A DNA stretch of 64,000 bases from Sporichthyaceae bacterium (lineage in GTDB: Bacteria > Actinomycetota > Actinomycetes > Sporichthyales > Sporichthyaceae). The DNA is taken from NCBI GenBank assembly GCA_036269075.1, contig DATASX010000015.1, positions 1-64,000 of the forward strand, given 5' to 3'. The position numbers and the translations under genes were made by a program. Below the pieces are notes generated by a model that saw nothing but the letters and a program-made list of their open reading frames with translations, had not been told where the DNA came from and ran no database searches. Within the stretch, counting starts at the first letter, position 1, and every line of letters begins with the position of its first letter. Below, one piece after another: positions 38,922 through 49,917 of this stretch.

Positions 38922-40076
38922 ATGGACAAGTCCGCGATCGACAACATCCTGCTCAGCGCGGTGGACGCGGGCCAGGTGCCGAACGTCGTCGCCGTCGCCG
39001 CCGACCGCGGCGGGGTGCGCTACCGCGGATCGGCAGGCACCCGGGTCGCCACCGACCCGGACAGCGGGCCGGTCGGGGCGGACACGGTGTTCCGGATCGC
39101 GTCGATGACCAAACCGCTGGTCAGTATCGCGGCGCTGCAGCAGGTCGAGCGCGGCCTGCTGAACCTGGCTGCCCCGGTCGCCGAGTACCTGCCGGAGTTC
39201 GACGAACTGCAGGTGCTGACCGGCTTCGACGGCGACACCCCGGTGTTCCGGCCGCCGGCGACCCAGGCGACCGTGGAGAACCTGATCTGCCACACCACCG
39301 GCTTGACCTACGACTTCTTCAGCGCCGACCAGCAGCGCTGGATGGAGGTCACCGGCACGCCGTCGCTGTTCGCCGGGAGCGGCTCGATCTTCAAGTCGCC
39401 GCTGATGTTCGATCCGGGCGAGCGCTGGTCCTACGGCATCAACATCGACTGGCTGGGCCGGGTGGTCGAGGCCACCAGCGGCCTGAGCCTGGACAAGTAC
39501 CTCGAGGTCAACCTCACCGGGCCGTTGGGCATGGACTCCGCCACGTTCCAGCTCACCGAGGCGCAGCGCGCCGAGGCGGTGCCCGTGCACATGGCCCCGT
39601 CCGGGTCGTGGGAGCCGACCCCGCTGGAGCTGCCCGAGACCCCGGACTGGTGGGCCGGCGGGCACGGCCTGTCCTGCACGCCGAACGACTACCTGCGCTT
39701 CCTGCGGATGCTGCTCAACGACGGCACCCTCGACGGGGTCAGCGTGGTCTCGCCCGGCTCGGTCGCCAGTGCCTTCCGCGACCACATCGCTCCGCTGACC
39801 TTCCCCGAGGCGATCCCGGCACACGACCGGAACCTGGTCTCGGACTTCGTCCTGGGCCCGGGTTGGACTTGGGGCCACGGGTTCCTGCTGAACACCTTCG
39901 ACCTGCCCGGGATGCGGTCGGCGTTCAGCGGAGCCTGGTCCGGGATCTTCAACACGCACTTCTGGGTGGACCCGACCGCCGGGGTGGCCGGGGCCTTGTT
40001 CACCCAATGCCTGCCGTTCGGGACGCCGGACGTCCTGGGCCTCTGCATGGGTTTCGAGGCCGCGGTCTACGCCTGA
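38922..40076 (+). CDS. Serine hydrolase of the beta-lactamase (class C)/family VIII esterase fold
   Basis: 384 aa, no signal peptide, so probably a cytoplasmic esterase rather than a secreted beta-lactamase. SMTK is the S-x-x-K nucleophile motif, in RIASMTKPLVS; the second tyrosine motif is WSYGINID, and WGHGFLL takes the place of the third (KTG-like) motif. Family VIII esterases show this pattern. ATG 38922 has GGAGG 6 bases upstream. An AT-rich stretch at 38765-38800 between it and copy 2 probably holds divergent promoters. May supply acid from esters for the neighbouring genes. Confidence 0.82.
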   Translation: MDKSAIDNILLSAVDAGQVPNVVAVAADRGGVRYRGSAGTRVATDPDSGPVGADTVFRIASMTKPLVSIAALQQVERGLLNLAAPVAEYLPEFDELQVLTGFDGDTPVFRPPATQATVENLICHTTGLTYDFFSADQQRWMEVTGTPSLFAGSGSIFKSPLMFDPGERWSYGINIDWLGRVVEATSGLSLDKYLEVNLTGPLGMDSATFQLTEAQRAEAVPVHMAPSGSWEPTPLELPETPDWWAGGHGLSCTPNDYLRFLRMLLNDGTLDGVSVVSPGSVASAFRDHIAPLTFPEAIPAHDRNLVSDFVLGPGWTWGHGFLLNTFDLPGMRSAFSGAWSGIFNTHFWVDPTAGVAGALFTQCLPFGTPDVLGLCMGFEAAVYA

Positions 40077-40410
40077 CGCCGACGGCGGGAAGAAATCCGG
40101 GCCGGGGCCTAAAGCCTGGGCCCGCCGAGGCCGAGACTCTGGGTGCAAGCGTCGCAGGGACCCCCACCCCGAGGCGCCCGAACCCCGAGAAGTCACCCTC
40201 CCCCAGAGAATCGCAGTCGGCGCGGGAACTCCCCGCTCCCGCGCCGGACCCACCGCAGCACTGGACGTCACCCGCCCCCTGGGTCGACGCCCGACCGAAC
40301 GCCGAAGGCCCCGGGTGTACGCACACACCCGGGGCCTCGGCCGTTGTGACGGCCGATACGACCCCACTACGTTGGATCGGCCGTTCGGGTACGGGTCGAG
40401 GGAGGCAGCG
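40077..40410. other. Intergenic with two hairpins
   Basis: About 334 bp without a gene. Near 40096-40120 a G/C hairpin (CGGGCC...GGCCCG) may end the serine-hydrolase transcript. A second hairpin at 40307-40336 is listed separately. The C-rich stretch between them shows no other pattern. Confidence 0.5.
40307..40336. terminator. Hairpin upstream of the LLM oxidoreductase
   Basis: GGCCCCGGGTGT (40307-40318) pairs perfectly with ACACCCGGGGCC (40325-40336) around a 6-nt loop; no T tract follows. Either a terminator or a leader structure for the gene starting at 40411. Confidence 0.6.
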
Positions 40411-41646
40411 ATGAAGGTCTCGATGTTCCACCTGATGCCCCACCGGGAACTGCCCGAGGATTTCACCGATCGGTACAAGTCGGTGTGGGTGACCCCGCCG
40501 TGGCACGAGTTGGCCGACGCGGAGCGGGTCGGACAGTTCTACAACTGGACGATCGACGAGCTGATCCACGGTGCCGAGATGGGCTTCGACGGGATCTGCG
40601 TCAACGAGCACCACCAGAACGCGTACGGGTTCATGCCGAACCCGAACATCATGGGCTCGATCCTCGCGCGGGCGACCAATCAGCTCGACGTCGCGATCGT
40701 GCAGATGGGTTCGACGCTGCCGAGCACGCAGCCGGCGATCCGCATCGCCGAGGAGTACGCGATGCTCGACTGCATCTCCGGTGGCCGGCTGGTGGCCGGC
40801 ATGCCGGCGGGTACGTCGATGGACGCCAACCAGTGCATGGGCATCCCGCCGATCGAGCAGCGCGACCGCTACTACGAGGCTCACGACCTGATCCTGAAGG
40901 CCTGGCAGTCGAAGGAGACCTTCGCCTGGAACGGCCGCTACCTGCAGCTGCCCTCGGTCAACATCTGGCCCCGGCCGATCCAGACCCCGTACCCGCCGGT
41001 GTGGATCCCCGGCCTGGGTTCGCTGTCCACCTGGAAGTTCGCGGCCAAGCACAACCACAACTACTGCATGCTCAGCTTCTTCGGCAGCCAGATCGGCAAG
41101 CGGGTCATGGACGGCTTCTGGGAGTTCGCCGACCGCGAGGGCCTCGACCGCAATCCCTACCGGGCCGGGTTCGCCCAGCTCGTGTGCGTCGCGGACACCG
41201 ACGCGGCGGCCGAGAAGCTGTTCAGCAAGCACATCCGCTACTTCTTCGACAAGTGCATGCACGTGCCGATGCCGTGGTGGGGCCTGCCCGGCCACCAGGA
41301 CTACGCCAGCCTGGCCAACGGGATCCGCACCGGCGCGGCGCTGAAGACAGCAGAGGTACTGGCGAACTTCAAGAACTACTCGTACAAGGATTTCGTCGAC
41401 AAGGACATCGTGATCGCGGGTAGCCCGGCGACAGTGCGGGACAAGCTGGCCGGTGCGATCGAGGACCTGCGCGTCGGCAACCTGATGATCCTTCAGCACA
41501 TTGGCTCGATGCCGCACGAGCTGACCAAGGACTCCATCTCGCTGTTCTGCGCCGACGTGCTGCCCAAGCTGCGCGACATCTGGGACGGCGAGGGCTGGGT
41601 CAATCACTGGTGGCCCGAGAAACTGCGCAGCCAGCGGATCGTCTGA
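40411..41646 (+). CDS. LLM-class flavin-dependent oxidoreductase (luciferase-like monooxygenase)
   Basis: 411 aa. Bacterial-luciferase-fold monooxygenase using FMNH2 or F420H2. Visible blocks are GFDGICVNEHHQNAYG, a family-typical NEHH segment, LDCISGGRLVAGMPAG, PPVWIPGLGS, and a late AGSPATVRDKLAGAI with substrate-facing Trp/His residues. ATG 40411 has GGGAGG 6 bases upstream. The alpha/beta hydrolase follows 33 bp later and should be in the same transcript; such pairs oxidise a ketone or aldehyde and then hydrolyse the ester or lactone. Actual substrate unknown. Confidence 0.88.
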   Translation: MKVSMFHLMPHRELPEDFTDRYKSVWVTPPWHELADAERVGQFYNWTIDELIHGAEMGFDGICVNEHHQNAYGFMPNPNIMGSILARATNQLDVAIVQMGSTLPSTQPAIRIAEEYAMLDCISGGRLVAGMPAGTSMDANQCMGIPPIEQRDRYYEAHDLILKAWQSKETFAWNGRYLQLPSVNIWPRPIQTPYPPVWIPGLGSLSTWKFAAKHNHNYCMLSFFGSQIGKRVMDGFWEFADREGLDRNPYRAGFAQLVCVADTDAAAEKLFSKHIRYFFDKCMHVPMPWWGLPGHQDYASLANGIRTGAALKTAEVLANFKNYSYKDFVDKDIVIAGSPATVRDKLAGAIEDLRVGNLMILQHIGSMPHELTKDSISLFCADVLPKLRDIWDGEGWVNHWWPEKLRSQRIV

Positions 41647-41679
41647 GCGCCGCTCCATATCAGCTGAGAGGGGTCGGGA

Positions 41680-42474
41680 ATGCCGCACCGGGATGTCGTT
41701 GACGTCGAGGTCTGGGGCAGCCAGGTCCGCACGCAGGTGCTGGTCGGCGGCGACGGCCCGCCGCTGCTGTACCTGCACGCGATCCTGGGGTTGGCCTGGG
41801 ATCCGTTCCTGGACTCGCTGGCGGAGCACCACACGGTCTACGCCCCGTACCTGCCCGGAACCGCGCCCGGCGACCCGGACAGCCACAAGGCGATCGAGGA
41901 CCTCGCGGATCTGACGCTGGTCTACGACGAGATCGCCGAAGCCCTCGGCATCGGATCGGCGCCGGTGGTCGGGCACTCCTTCGGCGGCATGCTGGCCACC
42001 GAACTGGCCGCGACGTTCCCCAGCCGGGTCAGCAAGCTCGTGACGATCTGCCCGATCGGCTTGTGGACCGAGGGCCGGGTCTGGTCCAACCCGTACCTGC
42101 TGGAGCTGCCCGAGTTGGCCGCCAAGTGCTTCGCCGACCCGACCGGGCCGGTGGCCGCGGCGGCGCTGGCCATGCCCACGGACCCGGAGGCGGCGGCCGA
42201 GGCGATGATCGCCATCCACTGGGCGATGGGGGTGACCGGTAAGTACTGGTGGCCGATCCCGGACCGCGGGCTGAGCAAGCGCATCCATCGGGTCACCGCC
42301 CCGACGCTGGTGATCTGGGGCGAGCAGGACGCGCTGGTCGACCCCGCCTACGCGGCCGACTTCCAGCGCCTGATCCGCGACTGCCGGGTCGAGATGCTCT
42401 CGGCGGCGGCCCACGTGCCACAGCTCGAACGGCTCGACGCGGTCGCCCCACTGGTGGCCGAGTTCCTCGGCTGA
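41680..42474 (+). CDS. Alpha/beta hydrolase paired with the LLM oxidoreductase
   Basis: 264 aa. GHSFGGM holds the nucleophile serine, VIWGEQDALVDP the acid, and AAHVPQLERLDAV the histidine. The segment YLHAILGLAWDP replaces the usual HG-x-x-x-S oxyanion loop. ATG 41680 with GAGAGGGG upstream. The operon link to the LLM gene suggests hydrolysis of its ester or lactone product. Confidence 0.85.
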   Translation: MPHRDVVDVEVWGSQVRTQVLVGGDGPPLLYLHAILGLAWDPFLDSLAEHHTVYAPYLPGTAPGDPDSHKAIEDLADLTLVYDEIAEALGIGSAPVVGHSFGGMLATELAATFPSRVSKLVTICPIGLWTEGRVWSNPYLLELPELAAKCFADPTGPVAAAALAMPTDPEAAAEAMIAIHWAMGVTGKYWWPIPDRGLSKRIHRVTAPTLVIWGEQDALVDPAYAADFQRLIRDCRVEMLSAAAHVPQLERLDAVAPLVAEFLG

Positions 42475-42608
42475 CCTGAGGCCCACCCTCCCGCGACCCG
42501 GGGCGCCGGCCAGAACTTGCCCATTCACAACGAATGCGCCCTTTATTCAGTTCCGAGCCGCCGGCAGCATGTTCGGGGCCACCCGGCCGGCGAAGGAGTT
42601 CTGCGCGC

Positions 42609-43580
42609 GTGTACGAGCAAGGCTGGAGCGCCCGGACCCGACGGGTGGCAGGGCGTGCCACGAGCGTGGCTGCGATCGCGCTGGCGTTGAGTTCCTGCGG
42701 CTCCGGCGGCAGCGGTGATGCGACGCTGAACGCGGCCGTCCCCGCCGCGCCCGTGGTCACCCCGGCGGCGACCGAAACCCCTTCGGCGACGCCGGCGGCG
42801 ACCGAAACAGCCACCGAGACTCCGCCGCACGCCGCTGCCGAAGCCCCCGCACCGACGCACCCGACCGAGGCATCGGCGCCGAAGCCGACCCCGACGCCCA
42901 AGCCGTCGTACCCGCCGGGCGGCAACATCGTCGCGTTCGGCGACTCGGTGCCGGCGGGCGTCCACTGCTCGTGCACGAACTTCGTCGACTACTACGCGAA
43001 CCTGGTCACCGAGAAGGTGCAGAAGAAGTACACGACCGACAACTTCGCAGTGAGCGGTTCGCGCAGCGGCGACGTGGTCAACCTGCTGGCCCAGGCCAAG
43101 GTGCAGAGCGCTCTGAAGACCGCGACCACCGTGCTGATCATGACCGGCGCCAACGACTACAACGACGCGTTCGACCAGGCCAGCCTGGGGGCCGACTTCT
43201 CGAAGCTGTACCCGAACGTGGCGACCGCCGTGCAGGACAACGTCACCACCGCGGTGCAGAAGATCCAGGCACTCAACGCGGCCGCGCACGTCGTGGTGCT
43301 GGACTACTGGGCCTCGATGGAGGACGGCGCGGTCGCCTCGAAGGACTACGACAAGACCGCGATGACCGCCTCGCTGGCCTGTACCGCCTCGACCAACGCG
43401 GCCCTGGCCCTGGCAGCGAAGGCCACCAACGCGACCTACGTCTCGACCTTGACAGCCTTCAAGGGGTCCAAGGGTACGAAGGACGACACCGACCTGCTGG
43501 CCTCCGACGGCGACCACCCGGACGCCGCCGGCCACGCCCTGATCGCCCGCACCATCGCCGCGGTGTTCCCGAAGGGCTGA
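42609..43580 (+). CDS. SGNH/GDSL hydrolase lipoprotein
   Basis: 323 aa. Lipobox ALSSC (Cys30 from GTG 42609), a Pro/Thr/Glu-rich wall-spanning spacer of about 75 residues, then a GDSL-type hydrolase: block I VAFGDSVPAG (Ser nucleophile), NFAVSGSRSGD, block III TGANDYND and block V DGDHPDAAGH with the Asp-x-x-His pair. Surface-anchored esterase or lipase-like enzyme. AAGGAG lies 10 bases upstream. Stands alone, convergent with asd. Confidence 0.85.
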   Translation: MYEQGWSARTRRVAGRATSVAAIALALSSCGSGGSGDATLNAAVPAAPVVTPAATETPSATPAATETATETPPHAAAEAPAPTHPTEASAPKPTPTPKPSYPPGGNIVAFGDSVPAGVHCSCTNFVDYYANLVTEKVQKKYTTDNFAVSGSRSGDVVNLLAQAKVQSALKTATTVLIMTGANDYNDAFDQASLGADFSKLYPNVATAVQDNVTTAVQKIQALNAAAHVVVLDYWASMEDGAVASKDYDKTAMTASLACTASTNAALALAAKATNATYVSTLTAFKGSKGTKDDTDLLASDGDHPDAAGHALIARTIAAVFPKG

Positions 43581-43603
43581 GCCGGCCCCTTTTACATCTT
43601 CTG

Positions 43604-44662
43604 TCAGCCGCCCGTGAGCTCGGCGGCGACCAGCTCGGCGATCTGGGCGGTGTTGAGCGCAGCGCCCTTACGGAGGTTGTCGCCGCAGAGGAACAGGTCG
43701 AGGGAGTGTGGGTCGTCCAACGAGCGACGGACCCGGCCGACCCAGGTCGGGTCGGTGCCGACGACGTCGGCCGGGGTCGGGAACTCCCCGTGGGCCGGGT
43801 CGTCGACCAGGATCACGCCGGGGGCGTCGGACAGGATCTGCTGGGCCTTGGCCTGCGAGACCTCGTGGCCGAATGTCGCGTGCACGGCCAGTGAGTGCGT
43901 GGTGATGACCGGGACCCGCACGCAGGTCGCCGAGACCCGCAGCCCGGGCAGGCCGAGGATCTTGCGGGACTCGTTGCGGACCTTCATCTCCTCCGAGGAC
44001 CAGCCGTCCTCCTTCAGCGACCCGGCCCACGGGACCACGTTCAGTGCCAGCGGCGCCGGGAACGGCCCGAAGTCGCCGACAGCACTGCGCAGATCGCCCG
44101 GGTGGGTGCCGAGGTTCGAGCCGGCGACCTTGGTCAGCTGGTCGCGCAGCGCGTCGATGCCGGCCTGACCGGCCCCGGAGGCGGCCTGGTAGGAGGCCAC
44201 GACCAACGACTCGAGCCCGAACTCCGCGTGCAGGGCGCCGATCGCGACGATCATCGACAGCGTCGTGCAGTTCGGGTTCGCGATGATCCCCCGGGGCCGC
44301 TTGCGGGCCGCCGCCGGGTTCACCTCGGGGACGACCAACGGCACGTCCGGGTCCATCCGGAACGCCCCGGAGTTGTCGACCGCGATCGCGCCGCGATCGG
44401 CCGCGATCGGCGCCCACTGCGCGGAGACCTCGTCGGGCACGTCGAACATCGCGATGTCGACGCCGTCGAAGCATTCCGGCGTCAGCGCCTGAACCTCGAC
44501 CTCCTCGCCGCGGACGGTCAGGCGCTTGCCGGCCGACCGCGCCGAGGCGATCAGCCGGATCTCGCCCCAGACGTCCTCGCGGGTGGAGAGCAGTTCGAGC
44601 ATCACCGAACCGACGGCACCGGTCGCGCCGATCACGGCCAGGGTGGGCTTCCTGTTGCTCAC
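43604..44662 (-). CDS. asd: Aspartate-semialdehyde dehydrogenase
   Basis: 352 aa. Reduces aspartyl phosphate with NADPH to aspartate semialdehyde, the branch point for lysine/DAP, methionine and threonine. NADP loop [14 protein letters not shown] at the N-terminus, catalytic cysteine in NPNCTTLSM, then [13 protein letters not shown] and a later [13 protein letters not shown] 44662 has GGAGG 7 bases upstream. Lies 73 bp behind lysC, the usual pair. Confidence 0.96.
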   Translation of the reverse strand: MSNRKPTLAVIGATGAVGSVMLELLSTREDVWGEIRLIASARSAGKRLTVRGEEVEVQALTPECFDGVDIAMFDVPDEVSAQWAPIAADRGAIAVDNSGAFRMDPDVPLVVPEVNPAAARKRPRGIIANPNCTTLSMIVAIGALHAEFGLESLVVASYQAASGAGQAGIDALRDQLTKVAGSNLGTHPGDLRSAVGDFGPFPAPLALNVVPWAGSLKEDGWSSEEMKVRNESRKILGLPGLRVSATCVRVPVITTHSLAVHATFGHEVSQAKAQQILSDAPGVILVDDPAHGEFPTPADVVGTDPTWVGRVRRSLDDPHSLDLFLCGDNLRKGAALNTAQIAELVAAELTGG

Positions 44663-44735
44663 CGGTGTGCCTCCGTCTGCTTCCGTGCGCTCAGTGTCGG
44701 CGGGCACTGTGACATTGATTCACTCGCAGGCTCGC

Positions 44736-46022
<1,287 letters not shown>

Positions 46023-46179
46023 GCGAACTCTCCTGACGGGTGCGGGCGGTGCCGGCGCGGCGGGGCGGGGCGCCGCCGTCGGATTGTAGTCGCCCTTGCT
46101 CGGTAGGGCGTCCGGATTGCGGGCCGGGGCCCACGTAGGCTCGAGCTCGTCCGAGCGGATGGATCGACAGGAGTACGCC

Positions 46180-46572
46180 GTGACAGCTGGAATGCCCGAC
46201 ATGGCGGCGCTGCTCGCCCAGGCCGCCCAGATGCAGGAGGCGATCCTCTCCGCCCGCGACCAGCTGGCCAACACCCACGTCCACGGCACCGCCGGCGGCG
46301 GGCTGGTGACCGCCACCGTGACCGCGATCGGTGAGCTGGTCGGCCTGCAGATCGACCCGAGGGCGGTCGACCCGGCCGACACCGAGACACTGGCCGACCT
46401 GGTCGTGGCCGCTGTGCGCGACGCGAACGCCGCGGCCGCCCGCCTCGAGGCCCAGGCCATGGGCCCGTTCACGACCGGGACCGACTTCGGCGCCGGGATC
46501 ATGGCCGATCTCGGGTTCGATCCGGAATCGTTGGGGCTCGGCGGCACCGGCCACCTGCCGTCCGGGCACTGA
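46180..46572 (+). CDS. ybaB: YbaB/EbfC nucleoid-associated protein
   Basis: 130 aa. Small DNA-binding protein usually encoded with recR. The core [37 protein letters not shown] and [16 protein letters not shown] matches YbaB. GTG 46180 has AGGAG 6 bases upstream. The recR start follows 10 bp after the stop, so they form an operon. Confidence 0.9.
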   Translation: MTAGMPDMAALLAQAAQMQEAILSARDQLANTHVHGTAGGGLVTATVTAIGELVGLQIDPRAVDPADTETLADLVVAAVRDANAAAARLEAQAMGPFTTGTDFGAGIMADLGFDPESLGLGGTGHLPSGH

Positions 46573-46582
46573 GTCCGCCGCG

Positions 46583-47182
46583 GTGTTCGACGGAGTCATC
46601 GCCGACCTGATCGATGAGCTGGGTCGGCTACCGGGGATCGGTCCCAAGAGTGCTCAGCGGATCGCGTTCCACCTGCTCGCGGCCGATCCGGTCGAGGTCC
46701 GGCGGCTGACCGCGGCCATCACCTCGCTGAAGGAGAAGGTTCGCTTCTGCGACCTGTGCGGCAACGTCACCGAGGACAGCCGGTGCCGGATCTGCCGCGA
46801 CCCACGTCGCGACCCGGCCGTGCTGTGCGTGGTCGAGGAGGCCAAGGACGTGGTCGCGATCGAGCGGACGCGCGAGTTCCGCGGCCGCTACCACGTGCTG
46901 GGCGGGGCGATCAGCCCGATCGACGGGATCGGGCCGGACGACCTGCGGGTCCGCGAGCTGCTGACCCGATTGGCCGATGGTGAGGTCACCGAGCTGATCC
47001 TGGCGACCGACCCGAATCTGGAGGGCGAGGCCACCGCCACCTACCTGGCGCGGCTGGTCAAACCGATGGGCCTGCGGGTGACCCGGCCGGCCAGCGGGCT
47101 GCCGGTCGGCGGCGACCTCGAGTACGCCGACGAGATCACCCTGGGCAGAGCGTTCGAGGGCCGCCGATTGTTGGACGTCTGA
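46583..47182 (+). CDS. recR: Recombination mediator RecR
   Basis: 199 aa, standard length. Works with RecF/RecO to load RecA. Helix-hairpin-helix [18 protein letters not shown], zinc finger with [16 protein letters not shown], and Toprim domain [12 protein letters not shown] / [13 protein letters not shown] / [17 protein letters not shown] 46583. Followed by the DUF5063 gene after 78 bp. Confidence 0.97.
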   Translation: MFDGVIADLIDELGRLPGIGPKSAQRIAFHLLAADPVEVRRLTAAITSLKEKVRFCDLCGNVTEDSRCRICRDPRRDPAVLCVVEEAKDVVAIERTREFRGRYHVLGGAISPIDGIGPDDLRVRELLTRLADGEVTELILATDPNLEGEATATYLARLVKPMGLRVTRPASGLPVGGDLEYADEITLGRAFEGRRLLDV

Positions 47183-47260
47183 GCGCCTGAAGATCGCAAC
47201 TGCTCGACGGGTGATGCGGCGACCCCGTACCGTCACGGGAAGCCGCTAAGAGGGGGACGC

Positions 47261-47809
47261 ATGTCGGTCGAGCCGGACGGGTTCGAGATCCAGATCGCCT
47301 ACCAGATCAAGGGTTTCCTGACCGTGCTGCGCGAGGTGGCACGTTCGGACAACGCGGGTGAGGCGGTGTCGCGCCTGCTGGTCGAGGTCTCGCAGCTGCT
47401 GCTGGCCGGCGGCCGGCTCGGCGCGCTGACCGACATCGTGCCCAGTGAGCGTTTCGAGACCGACACCGGCGCCGACCCGGACCTCGACGACCTGCGCTCG
47501 GCGCTGGCCGTGCTGCTCGACCCGATCGACGAGTACGCCGAGGTCTTCGACCCGTACGAGCCGCGGCCGGAGCTGATGATCTGCCGTATCTCCGACGACT
47601 TGTCCGGCGTGGCCTCCGCGCTGCTGCACGGCCTGGCGCACTGGGAGGCCGGGCGCGAGGACGAGGCGCTGTGGTGGTGGCAGTTCTCCTACATCAGTTC
47701 GTGGGGCAGCCAGGCCGCCACGACCCTGCGCGCGCTGCAGAGCGTCCTGGCCCACGACCGCCTGGACGCCGAGGCGAAGTCGACCTCGGCGGTCTCCGCC
47801 GGGGGCTGA
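47261..47809 (+). CDS. DUF5063 family protein
   Basis: 182 aa, soluble, all-helical. LLVEVSQLLLAGGRL, then the acidic DIDEYAEVFDPYE-like part and ALLHGLAHWEAGREDEALWWWQFSYISSWG identify the family found next to recR in many actinobacteria. ATG 47261 after AAGAGGGGG. Function unknown; conserved linkage to recR hints at DNA repair. Confidence 0.85.
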   Translation: MSVEPDGFEIQIAYQIKGFLTVLREVARSDNAGEAVSRLLVEVSQLLLAGGRLGALTDIVPSERFETDTGADPDLDDLRSALAVLLDPIDEYAEVFDPYEPRPELMICRISDDLSGVASALLHGLAHWEAGREDEALWWWQFSYISSWGSQAATTLRALQSVLAHDRLDAEAKSTSAVSAGG

Positions 47810-47815
47810 GCCATC

Positions 47816-47830
47816 GGGGGCTGAGCCCCC
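47816..47830. terminator. Small hairpin between convergent DUF5063 gene and dnaX
   Basis: GGGGGC / TGA / GCCCCC, perfect 6-bp stem, 7 bp past the DUF5063 stop and 8 bp before the dnaX stop. The word GGGGGCTGAGCC is also repeated directly from 47801. Confidence 0.5.
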
Positions 47831-47837
47831 GCGCGGC

Positions 47838-49826
47838 TCACTCGTGATCGATCTCCTCGAGCACGCTCGCGCCCAGTTCGCGGATCAGCAGATCCTTGCC
47901 GGTCAGGCCCTCGTCGAGGCTCTCGTCGTCGGCCGAGGCCGACTCGTCGTGCTCGGCGGCCACGTTGGGCGCCGCCGCTTTGGGCGGCGGGGCCGGCTGG
48001 GTCGGGGCCGCCTGAACCGGGGTGGGCGCGGCAGCCGGGCGGGTCGCGGGCGCGTCCTGGCGCTGGGCAACTGAATGCTCGGGGCCGGCGGGGGGCCGAC
48101 CGGCGGTGGCGCGGCCCGGGTCGTGCACGGCGTCGACCCGCCACTTCGTCCGCAGCACCTCTTCGATGGCCTCGCCGAGCAGTTCGTGGCTGCCGGACAG
48201 GAAGTTGCGCCGCCGACCCTCGTCGGCGAAGGCCAGGGTCAGCATGTCGCCGTCCAGGCCGATCACCGCGACACCTTCGGTGAGCAGCATCCAGGTGTAG
48301 CGGCGCCGGGTCTTGACGATGTTCAAGATGTCCGGCCACATGCGCCGCACGGTGTCGATGTCCGGGCCCCGGCCGGGCTGCGCCGCGGCGGGCGGCTGCG
48401 GGGAAGCGGCGGGCGAAGGTGCCAGCGCGACCGGGCGCTCAGCGACCGGCCGCGGAGCCTCCTGCGCGGCCGGGCGTGGAACCTCCTGCGCGGCCGGGCG
48501 TGGAACCTCCTGCGGTGCCGGGCGCGGGGGCGCAGGCTCCTGCTCCGTCGCGATTTCGGGCTCAACGGGCGCCTTCTGACGGGGCGTCAGCTGTTCGGTG
48601 GACGGCGCTGCCGGCGGGACCGGCGCGGCGGCGACCACCGGTGCGGCCGCGCCCGCCAGGCGCCGCTCGATGCGGTCCAGCCGGGCGTGCAGATCGCGGG
48701 CCTCGGCATGGTCGGAGACCGGGCCCGCGCCGGGCAGCAGCACGCGGGCGCAGATCAGCTCCAGCTGCAGCCGTGGGGCGGTCGCCCCACGCAGCTCGGT
48801 CAACCCGACGCTGACCAGGTCGGCCGCTCGCGACAGCTCCGCGGACCCGAAGACCGCCGCCTGCGCGCGCATCCGCTCGATGGCGTCGCTCGGCGCGTCG
48901 ATCAGGCCGTCGACCGGCGCATCGGCCACCGCGTTGAGCACGACCAGGTCGCGCAGCCGGTCCAGCAGGTCGGCCACGAACCGCCGCGGGTCGTGCCCGG
49001 CCTCGATGACCCGGTCGACCAGCCGGAACACCGTTGCCCCATCGCGCTCGCCGAACGCGTCGACGACGTCGTCCAGCAGGGACGCGTCGGTGTAGCCCAG
49101 CAGTGCGGTGGCCCGGGCCAGGGTCAGCCCCTCGTCTCCTGCCCCGGCGATCAGCTGATCGAGCACCGAGAGGCTGTCGCGCACCGACCCGGCACCGGCG
49201 CGGACGACCAGCGGCAGCACCGTGGGCTCGACATCGACCTTCTCGCGTTCGCACAACGTCGCCAGGTAATCGCGCAGCACGCCCGGCGGCACGAGCCGGA
49301 ACGGGTAATGGTGGGTGCGCGACCGGATCGTCGGGAGCACCTTGTCCGGCTCGGTGGTGGCGAAGATGAACTTGAGGTGCTCCGGCGGCTCCTCGACGAC
49401 CTTCAGCAGGGCGTTGAACCCCGCCGTGGTCACCATGTGGGCCTCGTCGATCACGTAGATCTTGAAGCGGGACGCGGCCGGGGCGAAGGACGCGCGCTCC
49501 CGGAGGTCGCGGGCGTCGTCGACGCCGCCGTGCGAGGCCGCGTCGATCTCCACGACGTCGAGGCCGCCCCCACCGCCGCGCGCCAGATCGGTGCACGACT
49601 GGCACTGGCCGCACGGAGTCGGGGTCGGGCCCTGCTCGCAGTTCAACGCCCGCGCCAGGATCCGGGCGCTGGTGGTCTTGCCGCAGCCGCGGGGGCCGCT
49701 GAACAGGTAGGCGTGGTTGACGCGGCCGTTGCGGATGGCCTGCTGCAAGGGCTCGGTGACGTGCTCCTGCCCGATCACCTCGGCGAAGGTCTCCGGGCGA
49801 TACCGGCGGTACAGGGCCAGCGTCAC
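47838..49826 (-). CDS. dnaX: DNA polymerase III subunit gamma/tau
   Basis: 662 aa. Clamp-loader ATPase. Walker A GPRGCGKT (44-51), zinc knuckle cysteines 63, 72, 75, 78, the EIDAASHGGVDDARDLRE and VIDEAHMVTTAGFNALLKV segments, sensor RTHHYPFR. After about residue 400 comes a Pro/Ala/Gln-rich linker of around 90 residues with short tandem repeats, then a tau-type C-terminal domain (MWPDILNIVKTRRRYTWMLL). GTG 49826. SRP RNA and tRNA-Ser lie just upstream. Confidence 0.96.
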   Translation of the reverse strand: MTLALYRRYRPETFAEVIGQEHVTEPLQQAIRNGRVNHAYLFSGPRGCGKTTSARILARALNCEQGPTPTPCGQCQSCTDLARGGGGGLDVVEIDAASHGGVDDARDLRERASFAPAASRFKIYVIDEAHMVTTAGFNALLKVVEEPPEHLKFIFATTEPDKVLPTIRSRTHHYPFRLVPPGVLRDYLATLCEREKVDVEPTVLPLVVRAGAGSVRDSLSVLDQLIAGAGDEGLTLARATALLGYTDASLLDDVVDAFGERDGATVFRLVDRVIEAGHDPRRFVADLLDRLRDLVVLNAVADAPVDGLIDAPSDAIERMRAQAAVFGSAELSRAADLVSVGLTELRGATAPRLQLELICARVLLPGAGPVSDHAEARDLHARLDRIERRLAGAAAPVVAAAPVPPAAPSTEQLTPRQKAPVEPEIATEQEPAPPRPAPQEVPRPAAQEVPRPAAQEAPRPVAERPVALAPSPAASPQPPAAAQPGRGPDIDTVRRMWPDILNIVKTRRRYTWMLLTEGVAVIGLDGDMLTLAFADEGRRRNFLSGSHELLGEAIEEVLRTKWRVDAVHDPGRATAGRPPAGPEHSVAQRQDAPATRPAAAPTPVQAAPTQPAPPPKAAAPNVAAEHDESASADDESLDEGLTGKDLLIRELGASVLEEIDHE
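48458..48529. repeat. 24-bp tandem repeat inside dnaX linker
   Basis: Two identical 24-bp units (48458-48481, 48482-48505) and a degenerate third (48506-48529). On the coding strand they give an eight-residue repeat of the QEVPRPAA type in the flexible linker. Length is a multiple of 3, so copy-number change would keep the frame. Confidence 0.85.
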
Positions 49827-49917
49827 GCCCCGACCCTAGTCGGCGCCACCGACACCGCGCGGCCGGTGCCCGACCTGCCGCCGGGCCCCCCGACCCGCCT
49901 GGCCGTGCACAAGCAGA

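Noticed and set aside
38922-40076. Calling the serine hydrolase a true beta-lactamase
   Set aside because: No signal peptide, and the third motif is WGHG rather than KTG; an esterase is more likely.
48458-48529. Tandem repeats in dnaX considered as a CRISPR fragment
   Set aside because: Units are adjacent without spacers, in frame, and encode a repeat in the protein linker.
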